Positions 10,093 through 17,296 are shown, numbered from the stretch's first letter. The stretch is DNA of 41,742 nt from Stenotrophomonas maltophilia (GCF_013464915.1 NZ_RAVT01000026.1:39285-81026); one strand, 5' to 3'. Made by a program: numbers and translations. The notes: generated from the letters alone by a model not told the origin.

Positions 10093-10655
10093 ATGCATCC
10101 CCCCAACGTGGACGCCAGCGCCAAGGCGTCGCAAATGCACCGATATTTGAGGACATGACTCGCAGGTCATGCCATCACTGCAGGCGAAAATCACGCCAAC
10201 TTTCCGCGTGATACATCACGGCATCATCGCCGCCACCAGCTGTTCTCGACATTTGCCAACGCGATAGACCGGGCGCAAGCATGAACACGTCGCGTGCTGT
10301 CGCTTGCTGCATCAGATGCGCCTGCGCCACCATCGTCGCGCGCCTTGGTTCCGCATTTCTCTTCGGAGAATCCTCATTGAAATCCAAGCGCGTGCGTAAA
10401 CACCATGCAGCGCCACCGACAACGGGTGGCCCGGGCCTGCAAGCCCGCAATGACATTCACGCTGTTGTTTGCGCTCACCCGCCGACACTGTCTTTGGACC
10501 GTGCCGGCGGGTGATCCGTCGGCCTTCATGGTGGGCGGTGCGTGGGGGTCTTCGGGCCCGCCGGTTACTGCGTGATGTCATTCCGGCTTGCAGCCACGCA
10601 TCGCCTGCCACCCGTCCTGCGCGGTGGCATTCCCCCCAGCGCCGAGGAAGCCGAC
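10093..10655. other. Gene-poor intergenic stretch
   Basis: No convincing coding region is seen. A small hairpin (ATGACTCGCAGGTCAT) lies at about 10154-10169. Short open frames on both strands lack ribosome-binding sites and recognisable protein character. The right end leads into the ribosome-binding site (GAGGAAG) of the gene at 10656. Confidence 0.5.
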
Positions 10656-11012
10656 ATGACCCAGCGTCCGACCTATGCTTCAGATACCGCCAGCGTCAAC
10701 GATGACAATGACAACCCCTCGCCCGAACTGAGCACCTTCCTGGGCTGCCTTGAGCGTATCCGCGCTGGCGAGGGTGCGGATGGCCTGCCCTGGCCTGAAA
10801 CCAGGCTTTCCGCCGGACGCAAGGTCGCACTGTCGCGCGTGGAACGGACGGCCATCGGCATGCTGACCGTAGCAGAGATGCTGCACGCGGCCGACCGCTG
10901 CCGGGCAATGGCAGCGCCGGAACGCCATCTGGATGAAGGCGTGGTCGAGGGGCTGTTCTTCGCCGTCCGTGGGCTGGCGGAACTGGTGTGCCGGGATGTG
11001 CGGCTGGAGTAG
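10656..11012 (+). CDS. Small protein of unknown function (intact copy)
   Basis: A 118-residue protein I do not recognise. It has an Asp/Asn/Ser-rich N-terminus (about residues 8-25) and a mostly helical remainder ending in AELVCRDVRLE. The start at 10656 has GAGGAAG 6 bases upstream; the frame is open upstream to 10542 but without such a site. The C-terminal third recurs at 16470-16669 as a broken copy. By my count the last 93 bases differ at only 8 positions. The general shape (a C-terminal helical segment such as EGLFFAVRGLAELV) recalls small DUF3077-like proteins of pseudomonads, but this is a weak impression. It borders the microcin-like cassette. Confidence 0.7.
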   Translation: MTQRPTYASDTASVNDDNDNPSPELSTFLGCLERIRAGEGADGLPWPETRLSAGRKVALSRVERTAIGMLTVAEMLHAADRCRAMAAPERHLDEGVVEGLFFAVRGLAELVCRDVRLE

Positions 11013-11264
11013 GCGCACAGCGGGAAGGCACTACATGCGCCCCCTCCTGCAGCGGAACATGATGCTGCTGCACGGGCTCGTGAAGTATCGGATGAATCCG
11101 GAGCCCAACGCGGGGCTGGCAAAAAGGCCCCAAGTGAAAGAGGCCGACACCGGCCTTACCGAAGCTCCGTTCAGCAGAACGGCGATGGCACTGAACAATG
11201 AATCAGCGCGACGTTGATCTACTGATCATCGCCCCCCAAGTCCGCTTGCGGGCTCCGCTGGCGT
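11013..11264. other. Intergenic stretch at the left edge of the cassette
   Basis: I see no gene here. It separates the 10656 gene from the convergent CPBP gene. A short inverted repeat (CGAAGCTCCGTTCAGCAGAACGGCG, about 11160-11184) may be a weak terminator. The change towards A+T-richer sequence begins in this stretch. Confidence 0.4.
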
Positions 11265-12119
11265 TCATCGATGCAAACCGTGCTCCCGCCACGCCCCGCG
11301 TCTACGTATCCAGAAAGTACAGCCCGCAAAGGCAGTGATGGAAACCCAGAACCACAAATGGTACGCATCCACTCCAAACATCGTCTGGTCCATCACTCCC
11401 CCCGCGCCATCATGGGCAAGGTAGTAGCTCCACAGGAAGGCGAGCATATTGAACGTGGCGTGGAACGCGAATGCAGGAACTATCGACCTGAAATGACAGA
11501 AGAGAAAGCCGCAGACCATGGAGAAGATGAAGGCATTGACGATGTGGCCGGACAACGCGTGGAACGCAGCGAAGATCAAAGATGAGACCACAACCCTCCT
11601 GACATTGCTGCCTCTGATCACACCCCGCCCGATCAGAACCCCGCGAAAAATGACTTCCTCAACGAATGGGGCAACCAGGCACGTTACGACAACGAATGCC
11701 ACCACCCTGGCGCTGAACATCGAATACGTGCCATGAGAAACGACAGCTGCCGGCGTCAGAAAATCTCCCGTTCCAACACGTGAAGCAACGTCCCTGATGA
11801 CCTGTTGACCTGCCACCGTAACCCCCACGAATGCAGCGGCCAGGGCAATCGCGACAAGGAGAGGTTTGCCAAGCCTGCTTCCGCTGTACATCCCAACGAG
11901 CAAGGCATCTCTGCGCAACAAGGCGAACATGACGCCATACATCACCAACTGGAACAGCAACGACCAGTAGTACGCGTCCCCTCGATACACGGATCCAGCA
12001 AGAATTTCCAATGCGGCCCGCAGGAATACGGCGGCGACCACAATCCCAACGACATCCCTGAGTCTGATGCTAGTACCCTCCGAAGGCGAGGGAAGGTTGC
12101 GCCCTTCCCTCGCACTCAT
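11265..12119 (-). CDS. CPBP membrane protein, probable microcin immunity
   Basis: A 284-residue polytopic membrane protein of the CPBP (Abi) family. Motif 1 is FVEEVIFRGVLIGRGVI (about residues 157-173), motif 2 FAAFHALSGH (about 188-197), and a later His/Asn motif is FAFHATFNM (about 218-226). About seven or eight hydrophobic segments are visible. CPBP proteins are known immunity factors next to class II bacteriocin genes (for example in Lactobacillus plantarum), and some need the catalytic motif for protection. Here the start lies 12 bases after the stop of a microcin-like precursor, so the two are probably co-transcribed. Self-immunity is inferred; processing of the peptide or another substrate is the alternative. 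No clear ribosome-binding site precedes the ATG, so coupling to the peptide gene is likely. Confidence 0.85.
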   Translation of the reverse strand: MSAREGRNLPSPSEGTSIRLRDVVGIVVAAVFLRAALEILAGSVYRGDAYYWSLLFQLVMYGVMFALLRRDALLVGMYSGSRLGKPLLVAIALAAAFVGVTVAGQQVIRDVASRVGTGDFLTPAAVVSHGTYSMFSARVVAFVVVTCLVAPFVEEVIFRGVLIGRGVIRGSNVRRVVVSSLIFAAFHALSGHIVNAFIFSMVCGFLFCHFRSIVPAFAFHATFNMLAFLWSYYLAHDGAGGVMDQTMFGVDAYHLWFWVSITAFAGCTFWIRRRGAWREHGLHR

Positions 12120-12131
12120 TTCGATTGGCGC

Positions 12132-12302
12132 TTAGTTGAACGTATCGTACAGCCAGATGCCGATGGCGGATCCAATGTTATCCAGCAGCTGAGCGGCGTC
12201 GTTGAGGGTTTTCCCGTACTCCGACTGGGGATTGTCAATCGGCTGAGCCAGAGACGCAGCGCCGGAGACTTCAGACACTTCAAAGATAGTCAGTTCACGC
12301 AT
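12132..12302 (-). CDS. Microcin-like double-glycine-type peptide precursor
   Basis: A 56-residue precursor too short to stand out in a routine ORF scan. The leader is MRELTIFEVSEVSGA (residues 1-15). It matches the class II microcin pattern: M-R-E-L start, Glu at 8, hydrophobic at 4, 9 and 12, and VSGA before the predicted cut. The predicted mature peptide (16-56) has 41 residues, no cysteine, one Lys and five acidic residues (net about -4). It has an N-terminal half rich in polar residues and a C-terminal amphipathic segment LLDNIGSAIGIWLYD with a GxxxG motif (44-48). AAGGAG lies 5 bases before the ATG. The CPBP gene follows after 12 bases, and a C39-type exporter is encoded divergently 494 bases away. 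What the peptide targets is unknown. Confidence 0.8.
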   Translation of the reverse strand: MRELTIFEVSEVSGAASLAQPIDNPQSEYGKTLNDAAQLLDNIGSAIGIWLYDTFN

Positions 12303-12307
12303 AAAAA

Positions 12308-12313
12308 CTCCTT
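12308..12313 (-). promoter_or_regulatory. Strong Shine-Dalgarno of the peptide precursor
   Basis: AAGGAG on the minus strand, 5 bases before the ATG at 12302, set in an A/T-rich context. It fixes the start and supports the small gene being real. Confidence 0.8.
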
Positions 12314-12314
12314 T

Positions 12315-12650
12315 TCAAAAAGGCGCATACCCTACGCCATGGGCTCCTGACACATCAGGAATTCCAAGCAGCGACACCGGACGGTCAATGAATCTCCCGG
12401 CACGCGCATCGACTCGACATCCTCCCACCAAGCTTTTCAAACCTGGACGATTCGTCCCTGCATCGAAATCAACATTCAATAGACATCTACATTGCCCTGC
12501 GGCGCGCCGAGGCCCCAACCGTTGAACCAATCAATCTTGGGACCAGGGATAACATCTGGGTTCTCGCTCCGTCAACAACAATCGACGTAGGAATAATTTC
12601 AATCCATTGCAGCACCCACTACTGATCGAAGGTCACTCGCAAGCCGCGCT
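12315..12650 (-). pseudogene. Frameshifted coding remnant upstream of the peptide gene
   Basis: Three overlapping reading frames on the minus strand each read like protein, and together they make a plausible chain. The first (about 12560-12650) includes SERGLRVTFDQ, a stop, then WIEIIPTSIVVDGART. The second (about 12479-12560) includes NPDVIPGPKIDWFNGWGLG and ends QGNVDVY at a stop. The third (12315-12485) includes NVDFDAGTNRPGLKSLVGG, then FIDRPVSLLGIPDVSGA, ending GVGYAPF. One-base shifts join them (for example VDVY to LNVDFD near 12480). I do not recognise the family. It may be a decayed gene of roughly 100 residues or more that moved with the cassette. The alternative is that this is non-coding upstream DNA with chance frames. 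Confidence 0.4.
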
Positions 12651-12796
12651 CACTAAGAAGTAGCTATTGCGAACTCCGACTCCTTCTGTGTATTTATGGA
12701 GAACGGAAAGAACGTCCGCCGTCACCCTCTTCTCAAAGCCGCTGCGGCCACATTGGCTCTTTGGCGGCTTGGCGATTACCCAGGAAACGCGAAGCA

Positions 12797-14914
12797 ATGG
12801 ATGCTGTTCTACAATCAGAAGCTGCTGAGTGCGGCCTTGCTTGCCTAGCCATGATTGCCTCCCATCATGGAAATCGGATAGGCGTGCGCGAGTTGCGCAG
12901 GCGACATTCGCTATCCCTCAAGGGTGCGACACTCTCCCAGCTGATGGACATCGCGGTGCAGATGGGCTTTCTCTGCCGCCCACTACGATTGGATCTGGAG
13001 CACTTGGCGGATCTAAGACTTCCATGCATCCTGCATTGGGACCTCAATCACTTCGTTGTTCTCACACACGTCAGCAAGCGTCACGTTACGGTCCTTGATC
13101 CGGCATTCGGAAAACGCGTTCTGCCTTTGGCGGAGTTCTCACATCATTTCACGGGAGTTGCTCTAGAGCTGAACCCCGATACTGATATGCGTCCATCCAT
13201 ACCGGCGCCCGCGATCGCAATTTCACAATTGACCGGCAGGGTCAGTGGTCTATGGCGCGCACTTGGGCTCATTCTTCTTCTATCACTGGCTTTGCAGGTC
13301 TTTGTGTTGCTGGCCCCCTTCTTCATGCAGTGGGTCGTCGATCAGGTGTTGATCGCGGCAGATCGAGATCTTCTGACGGTCCTCGGCATTGGGTTTGGCT
13401 TTGCACTGCTACTGCAGATAGGAATTGGAGCGGTGCGGGGATGGGCAGTCATCCATCTCTCCAATCGACTCGGCCTACAATGGATGGGAAATGTCTTCAG
13501 CCATTTGATTCGGCTTCCACTTGATTTCTACGAGAAGCGCCATCTGGGTGATATCACCTCACGCATGAGCAGCGTGCAGGCCATCCAGCGGACCCTTACG
13601 ACAAGCTTTGTGGAAGCCTTGATTGATGGCCTCATGGCGGTCGTGACGCTTGGCATGATGCTGCTCTATAGCTGGAAGCTTGCATTGGTGACGCTGCTCG
13701 CCGTCAGTCTCTACCTGATCGTGCGAACCTTGGCATTCCGTGCTCTTCGCAACGGTACTGAGCAGCAGCTGATCGCATCGGCCCTTCAGCAGAGCCATTT
13801 GATGGAGACCATTCGGGGCGTGCAGTCCATCAAGATTGCAGGCAGGGAAACGCTACGCCGCTCGGGCTACTACAACTTGATGAATGAAACGATCAATCGC
13901 GACGTTGGGCTTGCGCGATTCGGGCTGGCGTTCAACGGCACCAGTCAACTCATCTTTGGTATAGAGCGCATTGCAGTCATCTGGATCGGAGCTATCTTGG
14001 CGATGCAGAACGTTTTCTCGGTTGGCATGCTCATCGCTTACCTCGCCTACAAGGATCAGTTCGCTCAAAGGATCAGTGGTCTGATCGAAAAATGGGTAGA
14101 GTTCCGGATGCTCAGGCTGCATGGAGAGCGGCTATCTGACATCGTGCTGACCGAGCCTGAAGCTACCGGAGAGTGTGGAGGCGGACTGGGCCTGCCGACC
14201 GAGTTGCGTATTGAGGTGGAGAACCTGAGCTTCCGCTATGCGTCTGGGGAGCCGTGGGTGATTCGCAGCTGCAACTTGTCGATCGAGCCCGGAGAGTCGG
14301 TCGCAATTGTTGGGGCATCTGGCTGTGGAAAGACCACTCTTCTTAAGCTGTTGCTTGGACTCCTGACGCCAACCGAAGGGCAAATCCGGATTGGCGGGGT
14401 TCCACTGCAGAATATTGGAATGGAGCACTACCGCCGCGTCATTGGCGCAGTGATGCAGAATGATCAACTTTTTGCCGGAAGCATTAGCGATAACATCAGC
14501 TTTGAGAGTGAGAGTATTGACGAAGATCGTATTCGGGAGGCGGCCAAGCTCGCTGCAGTGAACGACGACATCGCAGCAATGAGCATGGGATACAACAGTC
14601 TGATTGGCGATATGGGCACCACTTTGTCTGGTGGCCAGAAGCAACGGGTGATCCTGGCGCGAGCCTTGTATCGGAAACCCCAGTTGTTGTTCCTGGACGA
14701 GGCGACCAGTCACCTTGACGTGGAGCGCGAACGTCAGGTCAACGAGGCAGTGCGTCAGCTTGACTTGACGCGCATCGTCATTGCGCATCGTCCAGAGACG
14801 ATTGCCAGCGCCGATCGAGTACTGGTCATGCATGCAGGCGCGATCGTTCGCGAACTGCACCCTTCGACAAGTCCGGAGAGCGAGCGGTCAGTTACCAGCG
14901 AGGTGCTTGCATGA
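12797..14914 (+). CDS. C39-peptidase ABC exporter for double-glycine peptides
   Basis: A 705-residue bacteriocin/microcin ABC transporter of the CvaB/RaxB type. The N-terminal C39 peptidase domain has the catalytic Cys in QSEAAECGLACLAM (residues about 6-19), a His in HWDLNHFVVL and the Asp in VLDPAFG. A six-helix membrane domain follows (about 150-430). The ATPase has Walker A GASGCGKTTL, signature LSGGQKQRV, Walker B LLFLDEATSHLD and the His switch IAHRP. It should cut leaders after GG/GA and export the peptide with a HlyD adaptor and TolC. The ATG at 12797 puts the usual short lead before LQSEAAECG; an in-frame TTG at 12761 would add 12 residues. The HlyD gene overlaps its end by ATGA. It is divergent from the precursor gene. 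Confidence 0.95.
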   Translation: MDAVLQSEAAECGLACLAMIASHHGNRIGVRELRRRHSLSLKGATLSQLMDIAVQMGFLCRPLRLDLEHLADLRLPCILHWDLNHFVVLTHVSKRHVTVLDPAFGKRVLPLAEFSHHFTGVALELNPDTDMRPSIPAPAIAISQLTGRVSGLWRALGLILLLSLALQVFVLLAPFFMQWVVDQVLIAADRDLLTVLGIGFGFALLLQIGIGAVRGWAVIHLSNRLGLQWMGNVFSHLIRLPLDFYEKRHLGDITSRMSSVQAIQRTLTTSFVEALIDGLMAVVTLGMMLLYSWKLALVTLLAVSLYLIVRTLAFRALRNGTEQQLIASALQQSHLMETIRGVQSIKIAGRETLRRSGYYNLMNETINRDVGLARFGLAFNGTSQLIFGIERIAVIWIGAILAMQNVFSVGMLIAYLAYKDQFAQRISGLIEKWVEFRMLRLHGERLSDIVLTEPEATGECGGGLGLPTELRIEVENLSFRYASGEPWVIRSCNLSIEPGESVAIVGASGCGKTTLLKLLLGLLTPTEGQIRIGGVPLQNIGMEHYRRVIGAVMQNDQLFAGSISDNISFESESIDEDRIREAAKLAAVNDDIAAMSMGYNSLIGDMGTTLSGGQKQRVILARALYRKPQLLFLDEATSHLDVERERQVNEAVRQLDLTRIVIAHRPETIASADRVLVMHAGAIVRELHPSTSPESERSVTSEVLA

Positions 14915-16155
14915 ACGGGCTGTTTCGCCGGGAAGTTCTCGAAGCCAAGCGAGGAAGTTGGCTTGGAAGCATCTCACTTGCCCAGCCCATCAAGCTGTGG
15001 GTGCTCGCGATCTTGGCGGCCAGCTCTGCTGCAGTTGTGTTGGGCTTCTTCACCTTTGGAGAGTACACCCGACGGTCGAGGGTGGAGGGCGAGTTGGTTC
15101 CGGATCTTGGCCTCTCCACGGTCGTAGCGCCTTCTGCTGGCGTTGTCGCCGCTCTGCATGCAGAAGAAGGCGACCGTGTTCAGCGCCAGGCGGCATTGCT
15201 CTTGATCAACGTGCCACGAGTCACGGCAGCTGGTGACGATGCGCTTAAGGTCATGCGTGATGGTCAAGAGACTCGGGCTGTGAGCTTGGGCACGCTTCAG
15301 GACGCACAAGATCGACAACTGCAGGTCCAGCAGCGTGGCATTGAGCAGCAACGCGACGCATTGCGTCGTGAGTTGAAGCAAATCGAAGGCGAGATCCACA
15401 CTCGTGGGGAGCAGGTGCGCATTGGCCAGGAAACAGTTCAGCGCTTTCGTCAAGTGGTCGATCAACGCTATGTCAGCTTGATCCAACTTGGCCAGCAGGA
15501 ACAGTCGATGTTGGACATGCTCAATGCACAGCAATCTCTGCAGCGTCAGGCAACGTCAATGCGCCGCACGCTTGCTCAACTAGACCAGTCACTTGCAGAA
15601 CTTCCCGAGCAGCGGCGTGCTGCCCAAGCTACGACTGAGCGTGACTTGGCGGCGCTCAGCCAGGAGTCTGTTCAGGCAGAGGCCAGCGGCGAGTTGTTGT
15701 TGCGCGCTCCGGTCTCTGGTCTGGTTGCCAGTAGATTGGTAGAAACGGGGCAGGCGGTGCAAATCGGTCAACCGATTCTTAGCCTCCTGCCAGAAGGGTC
15801 ACAGTTGCGCGCACAACTGTTGGTTCCAAGCGCCGCAATAGGGTTCGTCAAGCCCGGTGATCGCGTGCTACTGCGTTATCTGGCCTATCCATACCAGAAA
15901 TTTGGAAGCCACGAAGGCACGGTCATTCGTGTTTCTAGAAGTGCAGTTGCAGCTGCCAACTCCAGAGGTGAAACCGGAGAGCCCGTCTACCGGGTGCTTG
16001 TTTCCTTGGATAAGCAAAGTGTTCTGGCGTATGGGGTGCCGGAAGCACTGCGCCCTGGGATGCGTTTGGAAGCGGACATCATGGGAGAGCGTAGACGACT
16101 GTACGAGTGGATCCTCGAGCCACTCTACTCCGTGGCAGGAAGAGTTGGCGGTTAG
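14911..16155 (+). CDS. HlyD/CvaA-type periplasmic adaptor of the peptide exporter
   Basis: A 414-residue membrane-fusion protein. One N-terminal membrane segment (about residues 31-52, LWVLAILAASSAAVVLGFF) is followed by the first lipoyl half (VVAPSAGVVAALHAEEGDRV), a long coiled coil rich in Gln and Arg (about 110-245), the second lipoyl half (LLLRAPVSGLVASRLVETGQ) and a beta-barrel ending in EWILEPLYSVAGR. This is the architecture of CvaA/RaxA adaptors that bridge a C39 exporter to TolC. The start overlaps the exporter stop (ATGA), so they are coupled. No TolC-like gene is near; a chromosomal TolC homologue elsewhere is probably used, as in microcin V export. Confidence 0.94.
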   Translation: MNGLFRREVLEAKRGSWLGSISLAQPIKLWVLAILAASSAAVVLGFFTFGEYTRRSRVEGELVPDLGLSTVVAPSAGVVAALHAEEGDRVQRQAALLLINVPRVTAAGDDALKVMRDGQETRAVSLGTLQDAQDRQLQVQQRGIEQQRDALRRELKQIEGEIHTRGEQVRIGQETVQRFRQVVDQRYVSLIQLGQQEQSMLDMLNAQQSLQRQATSMRRTLAQLDQSLAELPEQRRAAQATTERDLAALSQESVQAEASGELLLRAPVSGLVASRLVETGQAVQIGQPILSLLPEGSQLRAQLLVPSAAIGFVKPGDRVLLRYLAYPYQKFGSHEGTVIRVSRSAVAAANSRGETGEPVYRVLVSLDKQSVLAYGVPEALRPGMRLEADIMGERRRLYEWILEPLYSVAGRVGG

Positions 16156-16246
16156 GCTCATTGCCTTCGGAGCATGGCCAATCAGCCGTCGGCCATCAGG
16201 CTATCCACATTTCTCGCCGGACCGTGCGTATAGGAGCAACGAATGC

Positions 16247-16420
16247 ATGCGGCGACTACTCCCCGCCGAACACGCTGGCCTGCTCCTGGCAGGCGACGGG
16301 AAGTTGCGTCGATCAGCGCATTGCGTCGTCCGGGACCCGTCATGCTCCGGCATGACGGGCTCGCCAGGTTACAGCTCCACCGCGGGCGTGCTCGTATCAA
16401 CTGGCAGCTCAGTTTTTTAA
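16247..16420 (+). CDS. Possible second peptide precursor behind HlyD
   Basis: A candidate 57-residue peptide 91 bases after the HlyD stop. It begins MRRLLPAEHAGLLLAGDG, which shares M-R-x-L and Glu at 8 with the leader at 12302 and has an AG/GDG stretch at the place where the leader would be cut. The rest has two cysteines (CVVRDPSC) and a Gly/Ser/Thr-rich end (GYSSTAGVLVSTGSSVF). AGGAG at 16232-16236 lies 10 bases upstream. Against it: the frame is open well upstream, a second ATG at 16243 in another frame sits closer to the same site, the region overlaps a palindrome (16336-16359), and the VSGG/VSGA consensus is absent. Confidence 0.22.
   Translation: MRRLLPAEHAGLLLAGDGKLRRSAHCVVRDPSCSGMTGSPGYSSTAGVLVSTGSSVF
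16336..16359. repeat. Perfect 10-bp hairpin
   Basis: CCCGTCATGC and GCATGACGGG flank the loop TCCG. No T-run follows, so it is not a classic terminator. It may still protect the 3' end of the exporter transcript, or be a REP-like unit at the right edge of the cassette. Confidence 0.7.
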
Positions 16421-16469
16421 GCTAGGCAATGGTCTACGGCTGCGGCACCAGAACCTGCAGGAGCCCCAG

Positions 16470-16669
16470 GAGGGGCGGGTAGGTGGCCCCACTCCACGCT
16501 GCTCGACGGCGTCGGCATTCTGACCGTGGCGGAGATGCTGCGCACTGCTGACCGCTGTTGATCGATGGAAACACTGGAATGCCATCTGGATGAGGGCCTG
16601 GTCGAGGGGCTGTTCTTCGCCGTCCGCAGCCTGGCGGAGCTGGTGTGCCGGGATGTGCGGCCGGAGTAG
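16470..16669 (+). pseudogene. Broken duplicate of the 10656 gene
   Basis: The sequence reads ILTVAEMLRTADRC, then a stop, then METLECHLDEGLVEGLFFAV and AELVCRDVRPE before a stop at 16667-16669. This lines up with the C-terminal third of the 10656-11012 protein (MLTVAEMLHAADRCRAM... to AELVCRDVRLE). By my count the last 93 bases match the intact copy at 85 positions. The CGG codon of the intact copy is TGA here (about 16557-16559), and the 5' part is lost or unrecognisable. It marks the right side of the cassette. Confidence 0.85.
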
Positions 16670-16747
16670 ATGCACCAGTGCCACGAACCGGCCCATACTG
16701 GCGCCGGACCGATCCCGAGTCCCATCGAAACCTACAAGGAGGTTTGC

Positions 16748-17065
16748 ATGTTGAATGTCGTGATCGTTGCCGCGCTGGCTGCTGGCCCCGCTGCATCCGT
16801 ACCGTACGCCGATTGCCTGCTCAGCAACATTCAGCCTGGCCTGTCCGATCGCGCTGTGCAGCTTGTGCAGCAGGCCTGCGCCTCGAAGCATCCGGAAAGC
16901 TACGTCGCGTCGGCAGAACTGGAACGCACCTACAGCGCCCAGCGGCAGGCGCGGTTCGATGCGGATCGTGCTGCGGCCGAACGGGCCGCCAACGCCGCAG
17001 CCTCTGCCGCACAGGCAGCAGCGGAACGCGAGGCGGCCCGAGCGCAGGGTGCCAAGGCCCGGTAG
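16748..17065 (+). CDS. Small secreted protein of unknown function
   Basis: A 105-residue protein. The N-terminus is hydrophobic and looks like a short signal peptide (VVIVAALAAGPAASVPYA). A two-cysteine segment follows (ADCLLSNIQPGLSDRAVQLV ... ACASKHPES), then a long Ala/Arg/Glu helix with DADRAAAERAANAAAS. The start at 16748 is set by a perfect AAGGAGG at 16736-16742; the frame extends upstream to 16670 without such a site. I do not know the family; similar short two-cysteine proteins occur in xanthomonads. The terminator at 17091-17109 ends the transcript. Confidence 0.75.
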   Translation: MLNVVIVAALAAGPAASVPYADCLLSNIQPGLSDRAVQLVQQACASKHPESYVASAELERTYSAQRQARFDADRAAAERAANAAASAAQAAAEREAARAQGAKAR

Positions 17066-17090
17066 GCGTTTGGCGGCAAGCAACAAAAAA

Positions 17091-17109
17091 GGCACCGCTT
17101 GGCGGTGCC
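17091..17109. terminator. Bidirectional terminator between 16748 gene and tRNA-Lys
   Basis: GGCACCGC-TTG-GCGGTGCC is a perfect 8-bp stem with a 3-base loop. It is followed by TTTCT on the plus strand and by TTTTTT on the minus strand (AAAAAA precedes it on plus). It therefore serves the small gene on plus and, more strongly, the tRNA on minus. Confidence 0.9.
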
Positions 17110-17138
17110 TTTCTGGATGACCTGGGTCATTGATGCAA

Positions 17139-17214
17139 TGGTGGGCCGTGAAGGATTCGAACCTTCGACCAAAAGATTAAAAGTCTTCTGCTCTACCGAC
17201 TGAGCTAACGGCCC
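17139..17214 (-). tRNA. tRNA-Lys (UUU anticodon)
   Basis: On the minus strand the gene begins GGGCCGTTAGCTCAG and ends CACGGCCCACCA; 76 bases with an encoded CCA. The acceptor stem GGGCCGT/ACGGCCC pairs fully. The D loop is AGCTCAGTCGGTAGAGC, the anticodon arm AGACTTTTAATCT carries TTT, and the T arm is GAAGGTTCGAATCCTTC. It is a single tRNA, ended by the hairpin 30 bases downstream. I found no repeated tRNA 3' end in the window that would mark an integration event. Confidence 0.97.
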
Positions 17215-17296
17215 ATTGCACTGCCCCGGCCTTTCGGCGGGGTGGGCATTCTACCCTACTTTGGTGGGTCGCGTGAAACCCTGGTGTGCCGAGGCT

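Noticed and set aside
10175..10456. Minus-strand 93-residue frame in the gene-poor stretch
   Set aside because: No ribosome-binding site or recognisable features; composition like its shadows.
12341..12400. IPDVSGA segment as a second double-glycine leader
   Set aside because: It resembles VSGA, but lacks the M-R-x-L start in frame and the supposed core would be only eight residues (HGVGYAPF); more likely the end of the decayed frame.
12696..12848. Small plus-strand ORF starting MENGKNVRRHPLLKAAAATL
   Set aside because: No ribosome-binding site, no leader motif, and it overlaps the exporter start in another frame.
11265..16155. Cassette as a rax (RaxX-RaxST-RaxAB) locus
   Set aside because: Exporter and adaptor are of the same families, but no sulfotransferase gene is present and the peptide has no RaxX-like tyrosine motif.
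16243..16425. Alternative small ORF starting MHAATTPRRTRWPAPG
   Set aside because: Better spaced from AGGAG than the 16247 start, but the product is Arg/Pro-rich without leader features; neither frame is proven.
17139..17214. tRNA-Lys as the integration site of the cassette
   Set aside because: No copy of the tRNA 3' end was found at the other border and no integrase gene is present.
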